41,213 nucleotides of DNA from JAXHTY01 sp034189225 (GTDB taxonomy: Bacteria; Desulfobacterota; Desulfobacteria; Desulfobacterales; Desulfosudaceae). How positions within the stretch are numbered: position 1 is the stretch's first letter; every line of letters starts with the position of its first letter. The notes beneath the pieces are model-generated. The model saw only the letters and a program-made list of their open reading frames with translations. It made no database searches and had not been told where the DNA came from. The stretch is taken from assembly GCA_034189225.1 (NCBI GenBank), contig JAXHVL010000162.1:1-41213 (forward strand), written 5' to 3'. A program made the position numbers and the translations under genes. Shown piece after piece: positions 15,421 to 24,110 of the stretch.

Positions 15421-16939
15421 AAGCACCCGGGGTAAAGAGATTCAACCCCAAACCTTCATCAAACCGGACCCCGCCGGTGCGGCCCACCAGCTCCTTTGTT
15501 TCAAACGTTCGAAGGATTTCCGGATAGGCATCGATACGGGCCAGGGCTCTCTGGTCATTCTCCAGCCTTCCGATAACGGTACCGCTTTCCGCATGACCGC
15601 TCCTGTCATAATGAAGGGTATAGGCTTCCACCCGAAGCCGGCCCTCTGCCCGGTCAACGGGCTCGGGCATCGCCTCCCCGTCAATGGACGCCTGAACATC
15701 GGCCTGAAGATCGGCCACCCCCCCGCTGCCCCAGGGCTCGGCCGGGGGCTCTGTACCATAAATACCGACCGACGCCTTGGTATTGAAACCGCCCTGGGCG
15801 AACACCATGGCCTTCTGCGCCGGATTTTCACGGATCCGGTCCACCACGGTAACAATGGCATGCATGGAATAGTTATTAAACGGACCGCCGAAAAAGGGAA
15901 GACCGCCGGTCACCGTAAGTCCGCGGGGATCATCTGTTGGAATACCGATTTCACGGCGGCCCATCTCGATCATGGAGGGGAAACAGCTGTAGATATCAAA
16001 CATGTCCATGTCGTCAAGTGTCAGGCCGGACTGTTCCAGTGCAAGGCGGGCCGATTGCCTTGTGGCGGGCGAGTTATGAAGAAAGGGACGCTGGCTGACA
16101 TGGCTGATATTGCCGAGGTCTGCCCCGCCCATGGGAAACACCCAGTGCTTCCGGTCAATCCCCGCCTTTTCCGCCATTTCCGTGGAAGTTATAATTATTG
16201 CCGCACTCTGATCCACGTAGCGGTTGGATACCATGCGCAGGGTATAAGGATAGGCGATATACCGGTTTTTCGGACCGGGCGTGGCGATTTCATCGGCTGT
16301 ATACGCCGTTTCCAGCCACCCATGGGGATGATCGGCGGCGATACGGGAAAACGGTTCCAGCAGACGGCCCATGTGTTTCATATGGGCTTCATGATCGCGG
16401 CCGTCCGCGTACCGGATGGCGGTTTCAAACATGGCGTATACGGGGGCCGGAAAAAAGAGCTGATACCGGCTTTCCAGCTCGCTGATACCAAGGTCCATGT
16501 CGCCGTCGATTTTTTCAGGCTGCCGCTGCTCCGGCCAATTCAATACCAGACCGCTCTTCAGGGCGCGGCGGATGGCATAATCGGCCTCGCCACCAGCCAG
16601 TAGCACTGCCCGGTGTTTTCCGGCCGCGATATCCATCGCCGCCCGGTTTACCATCATCTGGGGGCTCTGGCCGCCGATGGGCAGGTACGTTGTCTCGGAC
16701 GGCGACAGCCCCAGGGCCTGTGCCAGCTCGGACGGGGCATCGGCATAGGACCATCCCACAATATTGGCCACGCTGATGGCGTCTATAATTTCGCCGACGG
16801 TCTGGGTCCCGGATGACGCCAGCGCGCGCCGGCCGGCCTCTGCCATGAGCCCCAGCGGGTCCAGAGGTGTCTGCGCGTCCTTTTGCTGCATAAACTGGGC
16901 TGCTCCCACGATTACGGGGGTTGGTGGTGAATGTGTCAT
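15416..16939 (-). CDS. thiolase-like protein (TLP1/SCP-x type) lacking the nucleophilic cysteine
   Basis: About 507 residues from the ATG at 16939 (GAGAGG upstream); an ATG at 16951 and a TTG at 16954 are alternatives. The thiolase fold begins PVIVGAAQF. Where catalytic thiolases have a C-x-S-G nucleophile, this has PIGGQSPQMMVNRAAM (about 87-102), with no cysteine. Later blocks are YVDQSAAIIITS, DMFDIYSCFPSM and GGLPFFGGPFNNYSMH. A C-terminal extension (about 420-500, LRVEAYTLHYDRSGHAESGTV) matches the OB-like domain of type-1 thiolase-like proteins. Activity is probably not classical thiolysis. Its start overlaps the acyl-CoA dehydrogenase stop, so it acts with that enzyme on an acyl-CoA. 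The stop codon abuts a repeat. Confidence 0.8.
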   Translation of the reverse strand: MTHSPPTPVIVGAAQFMQQKDAQTPLDPLGLMAEAGRRALASSGTQTVGEIIDAISVANIVGWSYADAPSELAQALGLSPSETTYLPIGGQSPQMMVNRAAMDIAAGKHRAVLLAGGEADYAIRRALKSGLVLNWPEQRQPEKIDGDMDLGISELESRYQLFFPAPVYAMFETAIRYADGRDHEAHMKHMGRLLEPFSRIAADHPHGWLETAYTADEIATPGPKNRYIAYPYTLRMVSNRYVDQSAAIIITSTEMAEKAGIDRKHWVFPMGGADLGNISHVSQRPFLHNSPATRQSARLALEQSGLTLDDMDMFDIYSCFPSMIEMGRREIGIPTDDPRGLTVTGGLPFFGGPFNNYSMHAIVTVVDRIRENPAQKAMVFAQGGFNTKASVGIYGTEPPAEPWGSGGVADLQADVQASIDGEAMPEPVDRAEGRLRVEAYTLHYDRSGHAESGTVIGRLENDQRALARIDAYPEILRTFETKELVGRTGGVRFDEGLGLNLFTPGAS

Positions 16940-16950
16940 ATACCCTCTCA

Positions 16951-18111
16951 TCAAAGAATAAAACCCGAAATAATCTCCTTCATTATCTCCGTCGTGCCGC
17001 CACCGATGGACAGGATGCGGTTGTCCCGGTAAAGCCGTTCCACCGGCGTTCCGCGCATATACCCCGAACCGCCGAAAAGCTGGACCGCATCATAGGTCAC
17101 CTTGTCGCTCACCATGCAGGCAAAATTCTTGGCCATGGAAATTTCCTTCACCTGATTCTCGCCGGCGTCGATTTTGGCGGCCACCCGGTAAGTGAATTCC
17201 CGGCTGGCCTCCACCATGGTGGCCATGTCCACCAGCTTGTGTCGGGTTACCTGAAATCCGCTGATCTTCCGGCCGAACGCCTCCCGCTCTTTAACATACT
17301 TCAGGCAGGCTTCCAGTGCCAGATGGGCCGTGGTGTTGGCCATGACCGTCAGCATCAGCCGCTCGGCCTGAAAATTTTCCATAATGATATAGAACCCGCT
17401 GTTTTCCTCGCCGATCAGGTTGGCCGCCGGTACCCGACAGTTATCAAAAAAAATCTCCGCGGTATCCGATACCCACCACCCCATTTTATCCAGTTTACGG
17501 CCCACTGAATAGCCGGGGCTATCAGCTTCGATTACAAGAAAGCTGATGCCGTGGGCGCCATCGCCTCCGGTCCGGACCGCGCAGGTGAGCTGATCCGCCC
17601 GGACTCCGCTGGTGATAAAGGTCTTGGCGCCGTTGACGATATAATCATCCCCATCACGGACGGCCGTTGTTTTCAGGTTTGCCACGTCTGACCCACAGTC
17701 GGGCTCGGTCACGCCCAGTGCAGAAATTCTGTCGCCCGCGACGACCGGTTTGCCAAACCGCTCTTTCTGTTCCGGGGTACCGTGCTGAACAATGGGCGGC
17801 AGGGCGATAAACAGCGATCCCAGACTGGCCAGCAATCCACCCGATCCGTACCGCATCAGCTCCTCACTCATGGCAATGCCCATAAAGATATCACAGGGGG
17901 TCCCGCCCACATCTTCCGGAAAACCGAGCCCCAGATATCCCAGGTCGCCGGCAGCCTTGTAAAGTTCCCTGGGGAATTCACCCGCCTCCTCCCATTCATC
18001 AATATAGGGTGCGATTGCTTTTTTGCCCAGGTCCCGCACGGCTTTTCTGAGCATATCATGCTCTTTTTTAAAATAAACCTGATAATCGCTGGATTGACCG
18101 GTGTCGTTCAT
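16951..18111 (-). CDS. acyl-CoA dehydrogenase, long-chain/isovaleryl type
   Basis: 386 residues, normal length. Motifs: SALGVTEPDCGSDVANLKTTA (FAD/substrate), MGWWVSDTAEIFFDNCRVP, KEREAFGRKISGFQVTRHKL and YRDNRILSIGGGTTEIMKEI. The usual catalytic glutamate of short/medium-chain enzymes (EGT) is absent (GGT); a glutamate in NFQAERLM (E250) matches the base position of long-chain and isovaleryl-CoA dehydrogenases. It oxidises acyl-CoA to enoyl-CoA and passes electrons to ETF. GGGGG lies upstream of the ATG. Translationally coupled to the thiolase-like gene. Confidence 0.92.
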   Translation of the reverse strand: MNDTGQSSDYQVYFKKEHDMLRKAVRDLGKKAIAPYIDEWEEAGEFPRELYKAAGDLGYLGLGFPEDVGGTPCDIFMGIAMSEELMRYGSGGLLASLGSLFIALPPIVQHGTPEQKERFGKPVVAGDRISALGVTEPDCGSDVANLKTTAVRDGDDYIVNGAKTFITSGVRADQLTCAVRTGGDGAHGISFLVIEADSPGYSVGRKLDKMGWWVSDTAEIFFDNCRVPAANLIGEENSGFYIIMENFQAERLMLTVMANTTAHLALEACLKYVKEREAFGRKISGFQVTRHKLVDMATMVEASREFTYRVAAKIDAGENQVKEISMAKNFACMVSDKVTYDAVQLFGGSGYMRGTPVERLYRDNRILSIGGGTTEIMKEIISGFIL

Positions 18112-18173
18112 TCTGTTGCCCCCTTTACGAATGTTTCAATTAACAGCACTTTTCTATATTACATCCGTTATAT

Positions 18174-18202
18174 CAAAAAAGCCGTTTCAGGGAAACGGCT
18201 TA
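18174..18202 (-). terminator. rho-independent terminator, minus strand
   Basis: Stem AAGCCGTTTC / GAAACGGCTT (10 bp, 3-nt loop), followed on the minus strand by TTTTTT. It lies about 370 nt past the bactofilin stop and before the dehydrogenase start, separating the long Tol-Pal/shape transcript from the acyl-CoA genes. Confidence 0.8.
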
Positions 18203-18315
18203 TTGAATCTTATTCAATATTTTTTAAAATTTACAACTTACTGAAATGTAAACATCCGACACCAGAGGGGCCGGCTTTGGTTGCCCCTATAAGGGGGATT
18301 GTTTATAGTCTGAAC

Positions 18316-18392
18316 TCATCCTTCGTGAACTTCATGGTTCAATTGTCTGACGTTGATTACCACGAAGAGCACGAAGGTCACGAAAATAGATG
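18316..18392. repeat. palindromic 'cttcgtg' repeat, copy 2
   Basis: The arms tccttcgtgaacttcatgg and ccacgaagagcacgaagg, around ttcaattg...gttgatta, match the copy at 4238-4314. Confidence 0.7.
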
Positions 18393-18572
18393 CATCGCAT
18401 TGATGCCCCGGAACACTCCGGTATCTGTTTTGGTCATTGAAAATTTTATATTCGGATTTGTTCCGTCTTCGAGACGCGAGGAGGGAGAATAGCAAGCTAT
18501 TTGACCGACGAAGCAACAAAGAAGACGGGAAAAAGAACAAGCCAAATGGTCAAGTTATTTTGTGACGAACCC

Positions 18573-18950
18573 TTAGGCATTGTTGCCTAGGGCAACGGTG
18601 GGATGCACCGATTCTGTTTCCTCTCCGGTGTTTATCACTTCCGCATTCAGGACGCCACCGATTTCCACCGTAAGATTGCCGCATTTCACCTTTCCCGAGC
18701 AGCTGCCGGTCGAAAGAATGATCAGGTCCTTTGCCACGGTGATATCCCCCTGGAAGACCCCGGCAATGGTAATATTCGCCACCCGGGTATCCGCACACAC
18801 ATACCCGTCCTGGGCGATCACCACGGATTCACCGTCTATGCGCCCCTTCAGGCTGCCTTTGATGATCAGGCTGCCGTTGCTTGCGATGTCACCCTCAATC
18901 GCAAGCCCCTTATCAATAACCGACAGATTTTTTTTGGTGTTGTTATCCAC
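18573..18950 (-). CDS. bactofilin (polymer-forming cytoskeletal protein)
   Basis: 125 residues from a GTG start at 18950 that overlaps the previous stop by 8 nt. The body is a right-handed beta-helix of short repeats typical of bactofilins: AIEGDIASNGSLIIKGSLKG, RIDGESVVIAQDGYV, VANITIAGVFQGDITV and GNLTVEIGGVLNAEVI, with a flexible tail. Bactofilins polymerise without nucleotide and position peptidoglycan enzymes; CcmA of Helicobacter pylori shapes the cell helix. The preceding genes are peptidoglycan-enzyme homologues, supporting a shape role. Confidence 0.92.
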   Translation of the reverse strand: MDNNTKKNLSVIDKGLAIEGDIASNGSLIIKGSLKGRIDGESVVIAQDGYVCADTRVANITIAGVFQGDITVAKDLIILSTGSCSGKVKCGNLTVEIGGVLNAEVINTGEETESVHPTVALGNNA

Positions 18951-20802
18951 CTTCTTTCCCCCCGGTAAAATTTAAAATCACATTGCCCATGACGTAATCC
19001 CCCCGCCTGACCACGAGGCGGCATGATGCCGGCCTGCCATTTTCCGCTCTGTTGTAACCGCCGTCCATCATTCTTGCAATGTCGAAAATTGCATCTCCGC
19101 ACACATATTCCTTATCAGAGCCCTCAAACCGGATAAATACGTTCACGCCGGTATTGTTATGAACGTTGGTGATGACATCCACCACCTTGAGAAATTCCGC
19201 GCCTGAATGATTCAACTGCATTTCATCGCCGGGTGCGCCACAGAACATATCAGCCGAATCGTCGCCCGCCTGGAACAGCACGTACTTCATGACGGGCCGG
19301 TTCAGAAAAACAAAGAGTTTCCCAATGGTCTTATCGTTACGGGTCACGGCGACCTGATATTTGCGCCCCTTTTTATCCAGCGAGTACCGTTCCCAGAGAT
19401 CCCGGCCGGTATGAATTTCATACCCCCGGTCCTCGCCGGTGTTATTGGCCCGGTCGCCGACAAATCCTTTGAAATTCACCGTGAGATCATAAAAATCCCC
19501 GTTATTGCTGCCGACCACATCGATGATCTTGAGACGGTCGCCGCGCACCAGGTCAACATGACCGTAATTGGCGAAAAACCGGGTATCGCCGTTGACTTCC
19601 ACTTTGTAAAACAGCGGAGATATCCGATTATTCGAGTCGATCACCGATATGCCCTGGGCAACGTTGCGACGGTTTTCCCCCAGTTCGATATGAATGGTGC
19701 CGCAGGGGAAATAATCCTTCTTGACCACGATCTTTGAACTCTGGGTGATCTTAATGCTCTTGCCCAGGTCATTGTAGGTGCCTTCGCCGATAATATCCGC
19801 GCTCAGGCCCCGTTTGTAGTTGGTCTTGATATCTGCGATCCGAAGATTGTCGCCTTTTTTCACGTAAAGGGTCTGATGGTTGGCCACCAGGGCGGGGGGG
19901 CTGTCATTCACCGAAATAAGCAGATACTGCAGTTCAGGCCGGTCAAAATAGATGCCCGGTGTTTCGGGAATAATGTCCATCCGCTCCATGAAGGCATTGA
20001 TGGCATAGTTATGCTGGCTCACCTTTTCCGCCAGGGAAAGGTTTTTGTTCGTTTCTATGCCGAATGCGGGGATACCACACTGTGTGACGGCATAATAGGT
20101 GGCCGACCCCCGCTGCTCCTTGTGCGGGGAATCCGGCTGCCCGGTGCGGTGGTTGTTAAAATGAAAATAATGGTCCGGATTTTTAATGTGCTTGTTGATA
20201 TCCCCCATGACCACTCTGGCCAAGGCCCCAAGTTCAATGGTGTTTCCGGTTGCCGCATCCACAAAGGTATCGTAATCGGCAATAATGGACTGACCATAGC
20301 GCATGGGATTCCGCATATCACTTTCCCATTTCGATGAGTAAAACCCGGAGCCGTCGTGAAGGTTAAGAAGACAATCGCTTTGCGCGATCAGTTTTTTTAA
20401 TATGGAAACGATTTTGAATTCATAGCTGCCTTCCTTTGCCCCTGCACCAAAGGTGCGATTCATGTCCTTGTTTACCTGCCGGCGGTTCATAACAATGGAC
20501 TGAAAATTGGCCCGCGGTACAATGATCAGATTCCCCTTGGCCAGGCAGAGATCCACGTACAGATCGGCCGACAGGAACCCTCCGGGTTCATTGCCCTGAA
20601 TGCCCCCTATCAGCATCAGGGTTTTGCCGTCTGTCCTTCCAAACACCCGGTATACATGAAGCTCATAGTCCGTGTTTTCAAAATAAACCTTATGTTCGGT
20701 TTTGGACGATTCGGTTGCCATCGCCAGCGGCGAAAGAAAAATGGCCGATAGCATCACCAGCCCGATTAAGCAGCAACCCCTGCGGAGATTGATCAAACGC
20801 AT
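18943..20802 (-). CDS. M99/Csd4-like zinc carboxypeptidase, periplasmic
   Basis: 619 residues from the ATG at 20802 (AAGGA six bases upstream); the longer reading to 21027 runs inside the previous gene and is unlikely. A signal peptide is at about 1-30 (LIGLVMLSAIFLSPLAMA). The metal site reads GGIQGNEPGG, giving Q69-x-x-E72, with H149 in LLNLHDGSGFY. A glutamine in place of the normal histidine is the known hallmark of the Csd4/Pgp1 (M99) family that trims muramyl tripeptide to dipeptide. FGIETNKNLS supplies the likely catalytic glutamate. The C-terminal half (about 320-615) has two or three beta-rich domains. Predicted role: D,L-carboxypeptidase for cell curvature. It sits between a membrane coiled-coil gene and bactofilin. 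Confidence 0.85.
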   Translation of the reverse strand: MRLINLRRGCCLIGLVMLSAIFLSPLAMATESSKTEHKVYFENTDYELHVYRVFGRTDGKTLMLIGGIQGNEPGGFLSADLYVDLCLAKGNLIIVPRANFQSIVMNRRQVNKDMNRTFGAGAKEGSYEFKIVSILKKLIAQSDCLLNLHDGSGFYSSKWESDMRNPMRYGQSIIADYDTFVDAATGNTIELGALARVVMGDINKHIKNPDHYFHFNNHRTGQPDSPHKEQRGSATYYAVTQCGIPAFGIETNKNLSLAEKVSQHNYAINAFMERMDIIPETPGIYFDRPELQYLLISVNDSPPALVANHQTLYVKKGDNLRIADIKTNYKRGLSADIIGEGTYNDLGKSIKITQSSKIVVKKDYFPCGTIHIELGENRRNVAQGISVIDSNNRISPLFYKVEVNGDTRFFANYGHVDLVRGDRLKIIDVVGSNNGDFYDLTVNFKGFVGDRANNTGEDRGYEIHTGRDLWERYSLDKKGRKYQVAVTRNDKTIGKLFVFLNRPVMKYVLFQAGDDSADMFCGAPGDEMQLNHSGAEFLKVVDVITNVHNNTGVNVFIRFEGSDKEYVCGDAIFDIARMMDGGYNRAENGRPASCRLVVRRGDYVMGNVILNFTGGKEGG

Positions 20803-20833
20803 GTTCATCCTTCGTGCCCATCCTTTCCGGATC

Positions 20834-21745
20834 TTACTCAGTTGTTGATTTCGTATTGTCGGAAGGTGTTGCATCCCCGCTTTGGCTGTCAGGGGGCTCA
20901 GTCGTTTGTTCAGAAGGTATCTGCCTGTATTGAATAGGATCGACGGAAAACGTATCTTCAAAAAACAACTCGCCTTCCGGCGTATAAATAAACACGGTGG
21001 CTGTGGTAAATTCCTCAGGATGATCAATACGGGCAGACATGCTCACAGGCTTGAACCGGGCGATGGAAAAATACTGTCCCCGGCTTATCTGCGTTGGACG
21101 ACCATCTTTCAAGTAAACGGCCGGCACGGTCATAATTCTGCCGTCGTCGGCATCTTCGTCTTCCAGCACCACAAACATTCGACCAGAGATATAGTCCCTG
21201 CTTTCATCCACTTTTTCAACGGTAAACCGTATCTTAACCCTGTTACTGTCCTTGTCCTGAACCACGGTAAATGATTTTACCATCACCAGCGCGGCGGGCA
21301 CCGGTTCATCCAGCCCGGTGGCGGAAGCTGTGTCCGCCTCCAACGAGAAGGCTTCCTCGGCCGGCGACGAGCCGGCATCATCTACAGTCTCCGGCAAATC
21401 CACATCACCGGCACTCACTTCCATGGCCACTAGCCGGGCCATCAGCATATCCTTTTCATCCACCAGGGTTCGAATCTCTTTCCTGGAGGCGGTCAGCGAC
21501 TTGCGGACCTGCTCGTTCTTCATTGCCTCTTTTACAAACAAAAACAAAAAGCAGCCGGCCACCGCTAACGATAAAAGCACGACAGAAGCGGCAAAAAGGA
21601 TATAATACCTGAAATTTTTAACGCGCACCACCCGGCCGTGTTCATTGACAAACAGAAGACTCCAGCCTACCTGCCTGCCTGCTCCAGGGTGCTTTCTTCC
21701 GGCAAGCGTTCTAATTTTTTCCAGGATTCCCTGTAGATCACCCAT
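20834..21745 (-). CDS. single-pass membrane coiled-coil protein of the shape operon
   Basis: 303 residues. A cytoplasmic N-terminus (1-48) contains LLFVNEHGRVVRVKNF. One membrane helix follows (about 50-71, ILFAASVVLLSLAVAGCFLFLF), then a coiled coil (about 72-112, MKNEQVRKSLTASRKEIRTL...), an acidic linker, a beta-rich periplasmic domain (about 150-275), and a Ser/Thr/Pro-rich tail. No known family was recognised. The ATG at 21745 has AGAGGA upstream and overlaps the previous gene by 79 nt. By topology and position it could link cytoplasmic bactofilin to the periplasmic peptidoglycan enzymes, much as Csd5/Csd7 do in Helicobacter; this is inference. Confidence 0.8.
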   Translation of the reverse strand: MGDLQGILEKIRTLAGRKHPGAGRQVGWSLLFVNEHGRVVRVKNFRYYILFAASVVLLSLAVAGCFLFLFVKEAMKNEQVRKSLTASRKEIRTLVDEKDMLMARLVAMEVSAGDVDLPETVDDAGSSPAEEAFSLEADTASATGLDEPVPAALVMVKSFTVVQDKDSNRVKIRFTVEKVDESRDYISGRMFVVLEDEDADDGRIMTVPAVYLKDGRPTQISRGQYFSIARFKPVSMSARIDHPEEFTTATVFIYTPEGELFFEDTFSVDPIQYRQIPSEQTTEPPDSQSGDATPSDNTKSTTE

Positions 21746-23046
21746 TGGCCGTCCTCTTGCCTTAACACCAGTGTCTTGAGCCCCGTATCACTGTACTGGT
21801 CCGATGTATAATGCTGAATAAATGTTACCACGCTGCGGCGTCTGGATTGTTCAACGAAGCGCAAATCCGTTAATTCCACACGGATGTAATCATACTGACG
21901 ATTAAGATTCCGCTTATATGCAAGCCACTTTTGCCGGTTCATCCCCTTAAACACAAACCCGCGGGAATAACACTCGCCATAGGCATCCATATTCATGGCT
22001 TCCCACGCCCGTACCCATTTATCCAGAAGGTCTTTAATCTCCTGCTCCGCCATGATGCTGTTTTTAAACCGTCGGGACGACGCCACCAGCGGATTATCCA
22101 CGCCTCCGGCAGGCTGATTGTCAGTAAAAGGATGGTAGGTTTCACCGATAATGCTGAGATCTCCGGCAGCGTCGGCGATAAACAGCTTCTTTTTCCCCAC
22201 CAAGGCCTTGCTGTTGCCGGCCGAAATCACCTGATCAAACAATACTACATAAACCCCGTCATGAAGGAAGGCAGACACAGCTTCGGGTACGAGGGCAAAT
22301 GTGGGAACGCCCTCGTGAAGGCTGCGGCAGAGATCGCGCCACGTATTCCACCAGCTCATATCCGGGAAATAATCGGTATCGTAAAAATCGAGATACCGGT
22401 GATAATCTCCCTCGGCCAGCGCCTTGTTCCATCCGTCTAAAAAGGCCCGGACCCGTTTGCCGGCCTGCTCGGCTTCGTCACTGGACCATAGTTGCATCTT
22501 CTCCACGATGACAACCGGCGTCCGGTTCAGGGATATGTATTTTGACAGGGCCTTCAGATTTTTGTTTTCAAGAGCGATACACCCGTTTGTGTCGTTATCC
22601 TTCAACTCTTTGTTGGTGCCGTGCAGCCAGATGGCACTGCCGTTCTTGCCCGCGTTTTTATCCAGAAAATTGGGATAATCCAGAGGGTACGCCATCACCC
22701 CGTATATGGGGGACAGTTCCCGGTCCTCGTATTTATCCACCAGAAAATAGACCCCTTCCGGGGTCTTCTTATCCCCGGACTGCAATTTTGCGCCGAGTAC
22801 TTCGCCCGTTGAACACTTCCACTGGTTTACCGGTTCGACCCCGCCGTTGCCGGATGCAAATACTTTCAATCGCTGCAAGGATTTTTCCACCACGATAACA
22901 TACCGGGTGTCTTCCGTATTCGGATTCAAAGCAACAATGGCCTCAGGTATCGCCGACGCTTCTGCCGCGGCACAACATGCAAACCATATAAAAAGCAATC
23001 CGCCCAAAACGACCCCGGAAAAACCAGTCCTTCTATCTGCTGCCAT
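21667..23046 (-). CDS. Csd6/Pgp2-like L,D-transpeptidase-fold protein with NTF2 domains
   Basis: 459 residues from the ATG at 23046 (AGGGGAG upstream). A signal peptide (about 9-32) is followed by a YkuD domain (about 45-190) with IWLHGTNKE and NDTNGCIALEN, supplying the catalytic H and C of the HGT...GCI motif. The C-terminal half has two NTF2-like modules (about 197-310 and 330-445). YkuD plus NTF2 is the architecture of Helicobacter Csd6 and Campylobacter Pgp2, which act as L,D-carboxypeptidases on tetrapeptides. It is 29 nt after ruvB and starts the shape module. L,D-transpeptidase activity is the alternative. Confidence 0.88.
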   Translation of the reverse strand: MAADRRTGFSGVVLGGLLFIWFACCAAAEASAIPEAIVALNPNTEDTRYVIVVEKSLQRLKVFASGNGGVEPVNQWKCSTGEVLGAKLQSGDKKTPEGVYFLVDKYEDRELSPIYGVMAYPLDYPNFLDKNAGKNGSAIWLHGTNKELKDNDTNGCIALENKNLKALSKYISLNRTPVVIVEKMQLWSSDEAEQAGKRVRAFLDGWNKALAEGDYHRYLDFYDTDYFPDMSWWNTWRDLCRSLHEGVPTFALVPEAVSAFLHDGVYVVLFDQVISAGNSKALVGKKKLFIADAAGDLSIIGETYHPFTDNQPAGGVDNPLVASSRRFKNSIMAEQEIKDLLDKWVRAWEAMNMDAYGECYSRGFVFKGMNRQKWLAYKRNLNRQYDYIRVELTDLRFVEQSRRRSVVTFIQHYTSDQYSDTGLKTLVLRQEDGQWVIYRESWKKLERLPEESTLEQAGR

Positions 23047-23075
23047 ATAGTGAACTCCCCTGAACAATGCCATTG

Positions 23076-24110
23076 CTAATCGTTTTTTCTTCCGCCTTCC
23101 ATGTGGTGATATGCCTTCTGGGTTACCTTCCGGCCGGAGGAGGTCCGCTGCAAAAACCCTTCCGCCAGCAGAAAAGGCTCCACCACATCCACAAGCGTAT
23201 CCACCTCTTCCTGAAGCGTGGCCCCGATGGCCTCGATGCCCACCGGCCCGCCGTCATAATAATTGATGACCGTCTCAATATAAGACCGGTCAAGGCCTGT
23301 CAAGCCTTCCCTGTCCACCCCCTCCAGGCAAAGCGCCGCATCGATCGCTTCCACGGAAATCGTTCCGTCCGCATAAACCTGGGCATAATCCCGCACCCGT
23401 TTCAGCAAACGGTTCACGATACGCGGCGTGCGGCGCGACCGTTTGGCGAGCTCACGGGCGCATTTATCGTCGATGGAAAGTCCCAGCAACGCGGCCGACC
23501 GGCCCACTATTTTTACAAGTTCCGCATTGGTATAAAACTCGAATTTTCTAAAAATGCCGAACCGGTCCCGAAGGGGAGCGGACAAAAGGCCCACACGGGT
23601 GGTGGCGCCGATCAGCACGAACTGGTTCAACCGGTACCGGTGGCTGCGGGCATGAATTCCCTTGTCAAACACGAAATCCACGGCAAAGTCCTCCATGGCC
23701 GGATACAGAAACTCTTCGATAACCCTCGGCAGCCGGTGGATTTCATCCACAAACAAAACATCACCCCGCTTGAGATGGGTAAGCATGCCCACCAGGTCCC
23801 CACCCTTATCCAGCGCCGGACCGGAGGTGATCACCAGATTGGCATCCATCTCTGATGCCACGATGTGGGCCAGCGTGGTCTTGCCCAGTCCCGGCGGGCC
23901 GTGAAACAGGATGTGTTCCAGAGGCTCGTCTCGCTTTTGCGCAGCCTTGATGGCAATCTTCAGGGTCTGCACCGTCTCGGCCTGGCCCACGTAACCCTCA
24001 AAATCAAGGGGCCGCAGCGACAAAATATCACGGGTGTCATCGGCCTCGGTTTTCTCCTTTGCCACCATCCGGTTCTGGTCGGAAGAAAATGTCAGAATTT
24101 TTTCTTTCAT
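23076..24110 (-). CDS. ruvB: Holliday junction helicase RuvB
   Basis: 344 residues. Walker A GPPGLGKTTLA, Walker B LFVDEIHRL, sensor IGATTRVGLLSAPLRDRFG, arginine-rich KRSRRTPRIVNRLLKRVRDYA. Hexameric AAA+ motor that drives branch migration with RuvA. The start overlaps the ruvA stop as ATGA. Full length. Confidence 0.97.
   Translation of the reverse strand: MKEKILTFSSDQNRMVAKEKTEADDTRDILSLRPLDFEGYVGQAETVQTLKIAIKAAQKRDEPLEHILFHGPPGLGKTTLAHIVASEMDANLVITSGPALDKGGDLVGMLTHLKRGDVLFVDEIHRLPRVIEEFLYPAMEDFAVDFVFDKGIHARSHRYRLNQFVLIGATTRVGLLSAPLRDRFGIFRKFEFYTNAELVKIVGRSAALLGLSIDDKCARELAKRSRRTPRIVNRLLKRVRDYAQVYADGTISVEAIDAALCLEGVDREGLTGLDRSYIETVINYYDGGPVGIEAIGATLQEEVDTLVDVVEPFLLAEGFLQRTSSGRKVTQKAYHHMEGGRKND

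Larger units (their letters stand above)
18112..18572. other. intergenic region with terminator and repeats
   Basis: These 461 bases contain a minus-strand terminator (18174-18202), a second copy of the 'cttcgtg' palindrome (18316-18392) and unannotated sequence. No gene is supported; the 236-codon plus-strand ORF crossing it is antisense to the dehydrogenase and runs through the repeat. Confidence 0.6.

Noticed and set aside
17782..18492. 236-codon plus-strand ORF
   Set aside because: Antisense to the acyl-CoA dehydrogenase and crosses a terminator and a palindromic repeat.
20803..21027. Upstream extension of the Csd4-like protein
   Set aside because: Overlaps the preceding gene in another frame; the ATG at 20802 has a Shine-Dalgarno and a signal peptide follows.
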